A DNA stretch of 14,214 nt from an uncultured Oxalobacteraceae bacterium (GTDB lineage Bacteria > Pseudomonadota > Gammaproteobacteria > Burkholderiales > Burkholderiaceae_D), in contig CALKVB010000237.1 in NCBI GenBank assembly GCA_937996605.1, forward strand, positions 1 to 14,214. The letters run 5' to 3'. The position numbers were made by a program, and so were the translations under genes. Position 1 is the first letter of the stretch. Every line of letters begins with the position of its first letter. This document shows, piece after piece, positions 7,790-14,214 of the stretch. Under the pieces are notes generated by a model. It made no database searches. It worked only from the letters and a program-made list of their open reading frames with translations, and was not told where the DNA came from.

Positions 7790-8409
7790 TCTATGCATTC
7801 CTGTGCGGTAACGCCGCTCTTAAAGGCGTGCTTCACTTCTTGCATTTCAGTGACGGTATCGGCAATCGCCACCATTTCGGGCAAGGCGCCACGCCCTGTC
7901 AAAATCACGTGTTGCATGTGGGGGCGTTGCTGTAAATCGTGGATCACGGTTGGGAGATCGAGATAATGATACTTCAGTGCGATATTGATTTCATCGAGCA
8001 GTACTAAGGCTATATCAGGATCACGCAAAAATTTTCTGGCCTGTTCCCAAGCGGCCTGCGCCTTGGCGGTATCGCGTTCGCGATTTTGTGTATTCCAGGT
8101 ATAGCCTTCACCCATCGCATGAAACTCGACTTCTTCCGGAAAGCGACGTAAGAATTTTTCTTCGCCGGTTGACATCGCCCCTTTAATGAATTGAACGACG
8201 CCCACCTTCTTTTGATGACCCAATGCCCGCATCACCATGCCCAAACCGCTGGAACTCTTACCTTTACCATTGCCACAATTCATCACGATCAAACCTCGCC
8301 GAATTTGTGCGCTCGCTATTTTTTCGTCGATCAATTGCTTTTTGCGTTGCATCCTTTGGGCATGCCGCTGGTTCAGGGCTTGCCGCTCTTCTTCGTTTTC
8401 AATACTCAT
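7783..8409 (-). CDS. cobO: Corrinoid adenosyltransferase (CobO/BtuR)
   Basis: This 208-residue cytoplasmic enzyme transfers the 5'-deoxyadenosyl group of ATP to reduced Co(I) corrinoids, serving both de novo synthesis and B12 salvage. The P-loop GNGKGKSS (46-53) has the inverted-type form specific to the CobA/CobO/BtuR family. It is followed by VGVVQFIKGAMSTGEEKF, GEGYTWNTQNRERD (about 100-113) and a Walker-B-like ALVLLDEINIAL (134-145), with a late ILTGRGAP-type segment (VILTGRGALP). The charged N-terminus (about 1-35) is typical of the longer BtuR-type proteins. Its ATG overlaps the btuD stop as ATGA, and its end overlaps cobB, so the three genes are translationally coupled. Confidence 0.97.
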   Translation of the reverse strand: MSIENEEERQALNQRHAQRMQRKKQLIDEKIASAQIRRGLIVMNCGNGKGKSSSGLGMVMRALGHQKKVGVVQFIKGAMSTGEEKFLRRFPEEVEFHAMGEGYTWNTQNRERDTAKAQAAWEQARKFLRDPDIALVLLDEINIALKYHYLDLPTVIHDLQQRPHMQHVILTGRGALPEMVAIADTVTEMQEVKHAFKSGVTAQECIEW

Positions 8410-9209
8410 GCGTTTACCGTCGGTAAGAAAAGCGTTTGTGATCCGTGCACAAAGCGCTCAATAGGATGCCCTAAACATGCACCCAAATGATGCGCTTGCA
8501 TGACATCCTCTTTAGAGCCAAGTAAGCATCTGCCATCGGGCATCATTAATACCGCGTGGGTAGCAACTTGATAAGAGAGATTCAGATCATGGCTAACCAT
8601 GATGACGGCTTTATTTTTTTGCTGACAATTTTGTGCCAAGATTTGCATCACACTCACTTGATGCGCCAGATCCAAGGCGTTTGCCGGTTCGTCTAACAGC
8701 AATAACTCAGCGTCTTGTGCTAACAAGGCGGCGATTGCCACACGCTGACGCTCACCGCCCGACAAACTGCGCACATCACGTTGCGCCAAATCTTCAACGT
8801 CGAGTAGGCGCATCGCCGCCATCGCGATTTGCACATCATCGCCCGATTCCCAGTAGTGATTGTCTTGGTACGGATGACGCGCGCTCAATACCGTTTCCAA
8901 AGCACGATAGGCAAATGCATCAACACGTCCTTGAGGTAAGTAGGCGCGTAGTTTCGCCAATTCAAACAAGTCCCAATCGATCAAACTTTTATCCTGCAAG
9001 AGAACCTTGCCTGCTTGAATATCGCGCATACCAGCTAAGGTTCGCAACAAAGTCGACTTGCCAGCACCGTTGCGACCGATAATGCACCAACATTCGCCTC
9101 GCTGGACCTGCCAACTTAAGTCTTGCGCTAACACACGTGCGCCGACCTTCAGTAGCAAATCTTGAGTCGATAACAGGACCGGAGAATTGACGCTAGTGAT
9201 GTGGCTCAT
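8406..9209 (-). CDS. btuD: Cobalamin ABC transporter ATP-binding protein (BtuD-like)
   Basis: This is a 267-residue ABC ATPase that would energise corrinoid import through BtuC. All motifs are intact: Walker A GRNGAGKST (45-53), Q-loop YLPQ (Gln93), signature LSGGERQR (149-156), Walker B LLLLDEP (169-175) and switch histidine SHD (His207). The sequence belongs to the FepC/BtuD/HmuV class that pairs with FecCD-type permeases. Substrate assignment rests on the riboswitch-led operon with btuB, btuC and cob genes; on sequence alone it could be a heme or siderophore ATPase. It starts 1 nt after btuC stops, with GGAG 8 nt upstream of its ATG inside the end of btuC. Confidence 0.93.
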   Translation of the reverse strand: MSHITSVNSPVLLSTQDLLLKVGARVLAQDLSWQVQRGECWCIIGRNGAGKSTLLRTLAGMRDIQAGKVLLQDKSLIDWDLFELAKLRAYLPQGRVDAFAYRALETVLSARHPYQDNHYWESGDDVQIAMAAMRLLDVEDLAQRDVRSLSGGERQRVAIAALLAQDAELLLLDEPANALDLAHQVSVMQILAQNCQQKNKAVIMVSHDLNLSYQVATHAVLMMPDGRCLLGSKEDVMQAHHLGACLGHPIERFVHGSQTLFLPTVNA

Positions 9210-9210
9210 A

Positions 9211-10230
9211 TTAGCGTCTCCGTAATTGATGGAGTTGGAACAAAAATACTGGCACGCCTATCATTGCCGTGATTACACCCACCGGTAATTGGTGTGGAGC
9301 GGCGACTGTTCTGGCGAGTGTGTCGGCGACCACGAGAAATGCACCACCACCTAAGCTCGCCAGCGGTATCAACAATCGATGATCTGGGCCAAACTTAAAC
9401 CGACAAGCATGCGGAATGATGAGACCAACAAAACCGATGCTACCCGCCGTACTGACAGCACTTGCTGTCAACAAAGCCGCACACACAAACAGGAGTCGAC
9501 GTAACTGCCCTACATTCACGCCCAAGGCTCGCGCATTATCGGCATGCATGGCCGCGATATTGATTGCTCTCGCTTTCGACAGCATCAGGGCCGCGACGCC
9601 TATCCAAATCGCCCAAGAGATATAGCGCGGTTGGGTATTTGATAAATCACCTATCATCCAAAACACCATGCCACGAAGACTGTGATCTGGCGCAATGGAT
9701 AAAAGCAAAGTGACGATGGCACCGCAACCCGAAGCAACGATGACACCCGTGAGGAGTAACAAGGGAGTGCTACCTTCCGCACTTCCCGCACCACGAAAAT
9801 CACGGTAGGCCAAACCAAACAACAGAGCAGCCACACACATCGCACCTGAGAAAGCGGCAACGTCAACCATGATTCCTGCGCCAACAAATAATATCGTCGC
9901 CAATGCACCGACCGAAGCGCCACCCGACAAACCTAAGACATAGGGGTCCGCCAAGGGATTACGCAGCAGCGCCTGCATTAAGACACCAGCTAATGCCAGG
10001 GTCGCGCCTGTCACAAAAGCACTCAAAGCGCGGAACAAACGCAGGTCTAATACGCTACTGGCAAGGCTCTCGCGCTGGCCATGCAGCAATTCGTTTAACG
10101 CAGAAAATAACTCAGGCAACGATAAACTGACGGAGCCTGTGACACAGGCAAATAGCAGACTCATAAAGGAAAGCACCGCCATTGCGATCAGCAAGACGAG
10201 TGCTCTTTGCGCAGTCATTACTTGTGGCAT
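9211..10230 (-). CDS. btuC: Cobalamin ABC transporter permease (BtuC/FecCD family)
   Basis: This 339-residue inner-membrane permease has the FecCD/BtuC family pattern. It has an N-terminal TM helix (about 10-31), RLFRALSAFVTGATLALAGV then MQALLRNPLADPYVLGLSGGA (84-105), several further helices, GFVGLIIPHACR (266-277) and a C-terminal LPVGVITAMIGVPVFLFQL. About ten membrane spans are expected, two copies forming the channel. The segment around GPDHR with the preceding cytoplasmic helix is the usual contact with the ATPase. The permease lies 52 bp after btuB and 1 nt before btuD. AGGAAA lies upstream of the ATG at a slightly long spacing; an in-frame ATG four codons further in is an alternative start. 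Naming as BtuC depends on operon context because siderophore permeases look alike. Confidence 0.94.
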   Translation of the reverse strand: MPQVMTAQRALVLLIAMAVLSFMSLLFACVTGSVSLSLPELFSALNELLHGQRESLASSVLDLRLFRALSAFVTGATLALAGVLMQALLRNPLADPYVLGLSGGASVGALATILFVGAGIMVDVAAFSGAMCVAALLFGLAYRDFRGAGSAEGSTPLLLLTGVIVASGCGAIVTLLLSIAPDHSLRGMVFWMIGDLSNTQPRYISWAIWIGVAALMLSKARAINIAAMHADNARALGVNVGQLRRLLFVCAALLTASAVSTAGSIGFVGLIIPHACRFKFGPDHRLLIPLASLGGGAFLVVADTLARTVAAPHQLPVGVITAMIGVPVFLFQLHQLRRR

Positions 10231-10282
10231 GCTCTGAATGCTTTCCTAAGATGAGTCAACAATACAGCTTTTTACTACAAGC

Positions 10283-12145
10283 TTAATTAAAGCCGTAGTT
10301 CAAACCAACATAAACGTTGGAGCCTGGCGTATTGTAATTTCGCGCCAATTCGTATTTCTTATCGGCGACATTATTCCAACGTGCAAGCAAGTTCCAGTTT
10401 TTAGCAAATTGATAGTTGGCCACTAGGTTAAGCACACCAAAACCACCTAGACGATTTTTATTGGCTTGATCATCAAAGCGTTCGCTAGACAAAACGTTCT
10501 CGACGCTAAAGGTCCAATCTTGCCAACGATAATCTGCACCTAAGGTCGCATGCTGTTTAGAACGACGCGCCAAACGATTACCAGTCAAATCATCTTTAGG
10601 ATCTTGAATATCAAGCGTCGCTCGCAAACTCAATTGATCGAATTTTGTCGAGGCACTCAAAGTAAAGCCAGACAAAGTCGCTTTATTGATGTTGTAAGCA
10701 CAGCCGTATTTGTGCGTGCTCTGCTGCACTGGGCAAGGATTTGCGGTCGCGATCAAATCAGTGATTTTGTTCTCGTAGTAAACGGCACTGAACATCGTGA
10801 CATTATCGTCCCACACCAAACCAATTTCTTTGTTCTTACCCAGCTCAGGACGATTGATATCGAGACCATAGCCTGGGTAATACAATTCATTAAAGCTCGG
10901 AGCACGGAAGCTCGTGCCATAGCTCACATTCGCCCGCAGGTTTTCTGTTAAGCGATAGCCGTATGCCAAGTTGTAAGTATTATGTGAGCCGAACTGAGAA
11001 TTACGATCGCGACGCACACTGGCTGTCGCCAAATGAGCGTCTTGTTTTAAGGTATAGGCTGCCGCATACGAAGTCGTATCACGTTCACCACCAACACCTG
11101 CAGTGGTGGTCTTCACATCTTCCTGGCGTTTCTCAACGATCAATTGCAAAACGTCGCGACCGAAGTTCACATTGTTTTGCCAATTCCAACCACGTTGCAA
11201 AGTTTCCGCATTACTTTTGCCGTAAGAAGCATCGGAAAATACACGATCATTGCCACGAGAGTACTGCAAGCTCGTGCTCCAATCCGCGCTCACTTTGCCT
11301 TTCACAAAAGCAGCCGTGTTATCGAGTTTTTGCTGGCTACGATCGTCGTATTTCGCGCCTGCATCAAAGCGCACATCGAGCGTACTTTGCAAGAAATTGA
11401 CGCCAGCGGTCCAGTTAGGATCGAGCTTCCACGCCATATTGCCGCTAAAGCTTTTTTGCGTATAACCATCATTATCTGGATTGTAGGTGAAAGCACCAGA
11501 TGCTGGTTTTGATGCGCTGAAACCATCGCTACTTTCGCGCGCTGCATTTAGAGCGTATTGAAATCCGCCCTGATCAGAACCGAAAACCCCAGCTGAGAAT
11601 TTACGCAAACGATCTGTACCCATGCCATAGCTAAAGTTAGTACTAGCGCCCATGCTTGATTTTTTCGTGAACAGTTGAATTACGCCGCCCATGGCATCCG
11701 CGCCATATAAACTAGACAGTGGGCCATATACAATTTCAATGCGCTCAATTTGCGCCAAAGGAATGGTGCTCCAGGTTGCACCTCCGGTGGTCGACGCGCC
11801 AATACGCACGCCATCGATATACACCACACTTTGCGCATTCCCAGCGCCACGTACAAAAATAGAAGAGACAGAACCCGCACCGCCCGTACGTGAAATTTCG
11901 ATACCGCGTTGCTGCTGTAGAAGATCAACGATACTGGTCGCACCTGACTTATTGATTTCTTCTGCCGTGATCACGACGTTATCGGCTAACACATCTTTCG
12001 CCACCTGCGGCTGACGACCAGCAGTCACGATTACGCGCTCATTGGCGTCGCTATCGTTATTGTCGAAGTAAGTAGAGATAGCGAAAGCAGGAAAAGCAGC
12101 AGCCACCGCAGCAGTGGTTGCCATTAATTTGAAGATAGATTTCAT
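10283..12145 (-). CDS. btuB: Vitamin B12 outer-membrane receptor BtuB
   Basis: This 620-residue TonB-dependent receptor imports cobalamin and other corrinoids. The ATG at 12145 gives a textbook Sec signal (MKSIFKLMATT... to AFA, about residue 22). A TonB box RVIVTAG (37-43) parallels the DTLVVTA of E. coli BtuB. The plug follows with SIVDLLQQQRGIEI, SSIFVRGAGNAQSVVYIDGVRI and ERIEIVYGPLSSLYGADAMGGVIQLFT, very close to known BtuB plugs; the rest is a 22-strand-type barrel. The final residue is Asn (YGFN) with Phe next to last, slightly unlike the usual terminal aromatic. The frame stays open upstream to a GTG at 12250 that has a better ribosome site, giving a 655-residue alternative. It is the first gene of the operon and is preceded by a cobalamin riboswitch, which makes the substrate call strong. 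Confidence 0.95.
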   Translation of the reverse strand: MKSIFKLMATTAAVAAAFPAFAISTYFDNNDSDANERVIVTAGRQPQVAKDVLADNVVITAEEINKSGATSIVDLLQQQRGIEISRTGGAGSVSSIFVRGAGNAQSVVYIDGVRIGASTTGGATWSTIPLAQIERIEIVYGPLSSLYGADAMGGVIQLFTKKSSMGASTNFSYGMGTDRLRKFSAGVFGSDQGGFQYALNAARESSDGFSASKPASGAFTYNPDNDGYTQKSFSGNMAWKLDPNWTAGVNFLQSTLDVRFDAGAKYDDRSQQKLDNTAAFVKGKVSADWSTSLQYSRGNDRVFSDASYGKSNAETLQRGWNWQNNVNFGRDVLQLIVEKRQEDVKTTTAGVGGERDTTSYAAAYTLKQDAHLATASVRRDRNSQFGSHNTYNLAYGYRLTENLRANVSYGTSFRAPSFNELYYPGYGLDINRPELGKNKEIGLVWDDNVTMFSAVYYENKITDLIATANPCPVQQSTHKYGCAYNINKATLSGFTLSASTKFDQLSLRATLDIQDPKDDLTGNRLARRSKQHATLGADYRWQDWTFSVENVLSSERFDDQANKNRLGGFGVLNLVANYQFAKNWNLLARWNNVADKKYELARNYNTPGSNVYVGLNYGFN

Positions 12146-12251
12146 ATACACTTTGAATAAGTAAGTCGCAAGCAGCCGAGATCCCCGTTGGGTGCTTGAA
12201 TACAAAGTGCGGAATAGGAAAAAGACATGCAGCAGAAATCTGGCACACACT

Positions 12252-12267
12252 CGAACATCCCCGTTCG
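12252..12267 (-). promoter_or_regulatory. Riboswitch expression platform: hairpin with GGGGA ribosome site in its loop
   Basis: Read on the minus strand, CGAAC/GTTCG form a 5-bp stem closing the loop GGGGAT. The loop is 15 nt beyond the aptamer's closing stem, where cobalamin riboswitches carry P13/L13. The loop can pair with AUCC (12354-12357 on the complementary coordinates) in the L5 region of the aptamer, extended by G-U pairs. GGGGA (12258-12262) is also a good Shine-Dalgarno, 7 nt before GTG 12250-12248. The expected behaviour, inferred from known translational B12 riboswitches, is that ligand stabilises the kissing contact and hides the ribosome site. Confidence 0.55.
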
Positions 12268-12281
12268 CGGCACTTCACTTA

Positions 12282-12470
12282 TTTTGGCCGGTATCCGGGC
12301 TGACAAGCATCACCATCTGACCTTCCCATGCATACAGCACAGTGGTATTGAAGGATGGCTGGCAAGAAAAATCTTGCGCTTGTTCACCGTTGCGGGGGCA
12401 GCACACTCGAGCAAAAGACTCTGTGTTTCCCGTTTAACCGCCAACACGAATATGTCAGCGAGCACCAAAA
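12282..12470 (-). promoter_or_regulatory. Cobalamin riboswitch (AdoCbl-type aptamer)
   Basis: Read on the minus strand, all conserved blocks occur in order. They are the closing stem UUUUGG...CCAAAA (12465-12470 with 12282-12287), GGUGC, a P2 hairpin (GCUGAC/GUUGGC), GGUUAAACGGGAA, GCUGCCCCCGCAACGGUGA, ACCACUG, GGGAAGG, and the B12 box GAUGCUUGUCAGCCCGGAU followed by ACCGGCC. An extra GCAAGA/UCUUGC hairpin is inserted in the P5 arm. The aptamer lies directly before btuB and heads the whole uptake/assembly operon, so high adenosylcobalamin should repress all seven genes. Confidence 0.96.
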
Positions 12471-12477
12471 CTGTGTC

Positions 12478-12506
12478 ATTTTACCTCGATGAACCGAGAA
12501 CAACAA
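12478..12506 (-). promoter_or_regulatory. Putative promoter of the B12 operon
   Basis: On the minus strand TTGTTG (12501-12506), a 17-nt spacer and TAAAAT (12478-12483) make a sigma-70-like promoter. The expected transcription start, about 7 nt on, is near 12471, exactly at the first base pair of the riboswitch closing stem, which supports the call. The -35 element is weak. Confidence 0.55.
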
Positions 12507-12573
12507 GGAAGCTCGTTGTCTGCATCGAAAAACCTATTCTAAATCAAGCTAATTTCGGTGCATCAAAAATGGC

Positions 12574-12918
12574 CTAAGGATCCAACTTACTCGTCATCGA
12601 TACCCAGGCCGCGAGTAAATCGCGATGCAATTCTGCTAGCTCAACAAATTGAACGCCGATTCGAAAAAAATTGCCACTCAAAATACAATGTAAGACCCGT
12701 ACCTTGCACGGCACTTTATACATATTCGAAATCTGATCGATGTGAGGAATTTCTATCATCATCTGATGGTCGCGCTCAACCACAGCGGGCTGAGGGCATT
12801 GAAACAAGATGCCGGAATCGGAAATATTGATCACTTTAATCGGCAAAATACTGCCATCCGTAGCACGAAAGGCACCACGCCAAGTAACATTAATTCGAGG
12901 ACTACGCCGTAACTCCAC
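12574..12918 (-). CDS. PilZ domain protein (c-di-GMP binding)
   Basis: This 114-residue protein consists essentially of one PilZ domain. The two diagnostic c-di-GMP contacts are present: RRSPR (4-8, the RxxxR switch) and NISDSG (31-36, the D/NxSxxG motif), followed by the beta-barrel with FRIGVQFVEL (about 85-94). It starts with GTG preceded by AGGG 6 nt upstream. There is no output domain, so it is likely a stand-alone adaptor that senses cyclic di-GMP and acts on motility, pili or exopolysaccharide through a partner; the partner is not evident here. It stops 68 bp before the B12 operon -35 element on the same strand and is probably a separate transcription unit. It should not be taken as part of B12 metabolism. 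Confidence 0.9.
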   Translation of the reverse strand: MELRRSPRINVTWRGAFRATDGSILPIKVINISDSGILFQCPQPAVVERDHQMMIEIPHIDQISNMYKVPCKVRVLHCILSGNFFRIGVQFVELAELHRDLLAAWVSMTSKLDP

Positions 12919-13000
12919 ACTCTACCCTTATCAGCAATGCAGCACATCCTGCTTGGCCCTGAACTTAAGAAATTTATCCAAGGCAACTTATTGCATTACG

Positions 13001-13039
13001 TTACCATGAGTCTAGCGACTCGCGCGAAAAACATGGTAA
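13001..13039. repeat. Inverted repeat upstream of the PilZ gene
   Basis: TTACCATG (13001-13008) and CATGGTAA (13032-13039) are perfect inverted copies. Between them GAGTC (13008-13012) and GACTC (13017-13021) form a second, tighter hairpin with loop TAGC, sharing the base at 13008. No T-run follows in either direction, so it is not an obvious terminator. An operator or RNA structure upstream of the PilZ gene is possible. Confidence 0.4.
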
Positions 13040-13081
13040 AAAGACTATCGTTGGGTATTAAGGCTTCCCGAATTACAACAC

Positions 13082-13108
13082 TTCACCGCCAAAAAGCTGG
13101 CAGGTGAA
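13082..13108 (-). other. Hairpin downstream of the membrane-protein gene
   Basis: TTCACC-GCC pairs with GGC-(A bulge)-GGTGAA, giving a 9-bp interrupted stem 65 nt past the stop of the minus-strand membrane-protein gene. It lacks a clear U-tract on the minus strand, so it is at best a weak terminator or a 3'-end stabilising hairpin. Confidence 0.35.
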
Positions 13109-13172
13109 ATCTCTCACACGCCGCCAGCGATACGAATCCTGCTTTTGTAAATCGACTTTCGACCTCGACTAT

Positions 13173-14176
13173 TTATTGATTCTTCCATTTGTTATAACCA
13201 ATACCGATCACTAATGCAGCTAAACCAAGCTCGGCCATAAAAATCAAAGTAGATTCCGTCGCGACATGATTAAATCCAAACAAGTCGACCATAGGAATGC
13301 TATTTGCCTGACTTGCAACATAGAGCCAAAACAAATGCAAGGCGAGGAATGGTCGTGCGCTACGTGTAATTCTGCCTGCTGCACATGCCAAGGCTGAAGC
13401 CGCGAGGAAACCTGTAATCATCATCAATACGAAAAATCCTTCAGAGCGCAACAGTCGCAACATTGCGATGCCTCCGAACATCAAGGCCAACATCAAACAT
13501 GCACTCAGTTGACGTAAGTAACGCCGTTCAACGCCACCTCTGACGGCCGCAGTCATGCTTTCTATCCCTGCTTGATAGTCACGCGTACTGATATCGACGA
13601 TCAACATACCCCAAGCCATCACCACAAACGGCAGTACCACGAACAACTTAGCTTCACTATTGAAGATCGCCAAACCATTCAACACCAATAAACACAAAAT
13701 GAAAATCGGTGCAGATATCAATGCGAGCGCAACATCCGCTAAGACTTGCCCAAAGAAATTCGGAATCCGATTAGCGACCGCCATCAATGGCTGTGCAAGA
13801 CGCGCCAATGGGCGACTCCAATGATTCAAAATTTCAATCGGTGAACGACGTTTGCGTGCTTGCGATAATTTCACACGATCGGGCGAAAAACGGTGAAATA
13901 GTGGGAAAGCAAAAAATAAAGGAATCAGTGCTACCGCGCCACTTGCAATACGCAAACCGAGCATTTTCAAAGACCACAAAGATGCTGGCAAGACGATGGG
14001 CGCTAGCGCTGGATCAAAATTTCCCCCGCCGAGCGAGAAGTTCTTGGTGTTCAATTGGCCCTGCAAATTCGCGATTGTTGTCACAAGCCCACCAAAGTCA
14101 AATACAAACCATGCGGAGGTCTGCCCCATCCCAAGGTCCATAATTTTAGTGATCAAACTCAATTGCGCAACCCACA
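13173..14176 (-). CDS. Polytopic membrane protein, N-terminus missing
   Basis: This is the C-terminal 333 or so residues of an inner-membrane protein whose start lies beyond the contig end. A TTG at 14177 looks like a start codon only because its first base belongs to adapter sequence. Hydrophobic segments are seen at roughly residues 76-95, 144-170, 179-197, 226-245, 250-270, 279-295 and 307-327, so about seven spans remain. A basic, cytoplasmic-looking stretch (about 95-130, SQARKRRSP...HWSRPLARL) follows the first span. The preceding region (GQLNTKNFSLGGGNFDPALAP) looks extracytoplasmic. The layout is compatible with the second half of a large ABC-2-type permease, but I do not recognise a defining motif and leave the function open. 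Confidence 0.8.
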
Positions 14177-14214
14177 AGATCGGAAGAGCGTCGTGTAGGG
14201 AAAGAGTGTCTTCG
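14177..14214. other. Illumina adapter contamination at the contig end
   Basis: From 14177 the sequence reads AGATCGGAAGAGC and continues for 33 bases (to 14209) exactly as the reverse complement of the Illumina TruSeq universal (i5-side) adapter. The last five bases, CTTCG, fall where a dual-index i5 barcode would start, and from memory they agree with the reverse complement of TruSeq HT index D505 (AGGCGAAG). These bases are not genomic. Confidence 0.97.

Noticed and set aside
7796..7798. ATG at 7798 as the cobB start
   Set aside because: The ribosome site AGGA abuts it with no spacer, whereas ATG 7789 has a 9-nt spacing and the typical stop/start overlap with cobO.
10231..10282. Promoter or terminator between btuB and btuC
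   Set aside because: Only a weak AGCTT/AAGCT pairing is present with no T-run and no convincing promoter; the gap is compatible with one operon.
12057..12278. Minus-strand 73-codon frame (GTG start) in the btuB leader as a leader peptide
   Set aside because: The frame runs into btuB out of frame, has no good ribosome site at its GTG (12278), and its first codons overlap the stem next to the aptamer.
12227..12577. Plus-strand open frame of 116 codons over the riboswitch
   Set aside because: It is antisense to a well-supported cobalamin riboswitch and btuB leader, and its protein resembles nothing; chance frame.

Overview
The window looks like a chromosomal contig end from a Gram-negative betaproteobacterium, most likely Burkholderiales/Oxalobacteraceae (Undibacterium-like). 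This is inference from protein character, moderate G+C, outer-membrane receptors and the B12 gene set, not from a marker gene. Almost everything is on the minus strand. The exceptions are a truncated LysR-type regulator (1-780) and a type IV pilin-like gene (837-1331). Those two converge on a minus-strand TonB-dependent receptor (1496-3736) across a shared bidirectional terminator (1433-1467).

The centre (4083-12506) is a seven-gene, apparently co-transcribed vitamin B12 operon read right to left: promoter, cobalamin riboswitch, btuB, btuC, btuD, cobO, cobB, a BtuF-like protein, cobQ. Spacing is tight: ATGA overlap btuD/cobO, overlap cobO/cobB, 1 nt btuC/btuD, 7 nt cobB/btuF. BtuB would bring corrinoids across the outer membrane with TonB energy and BtuCD across the inner membrane. 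CobB, CobO and CobQ would amidate and adenosylate incomplete corrinoids towards adenosylcobyric acid. A B12-responsive riboswitch should switch the whole set off when adenosylcobalamin is plentiful.

To the right of the riboswitch lie a small PilZ (c-di-GMP binding) gene (12574-12918) and the C-terminal part of a polytopic membrane protein (13173-14176). The last ~38 bases (14177-14214) are not genome: they match Illumina TruSeq adapter sequence plus the start of an index, so the contig really ends at about 14176.

The families are all known and I see no mobile element, CRISPR array, tRNA or rRNA. The points most worth a second look are: (1) the btuB riboswitch, where a GGGGA Shine-Dalgarno sits in the loop of a hairpin just after the aptamer, can pair with the aptamer, and precedes an in-frame GTG 105 nt upstream of the conventional start; (2) the BtuF-like protein, which has no signal peptide although it sits with btuCD; and (3) a structured ~215-nt leader ahead of the second TonB receptor.
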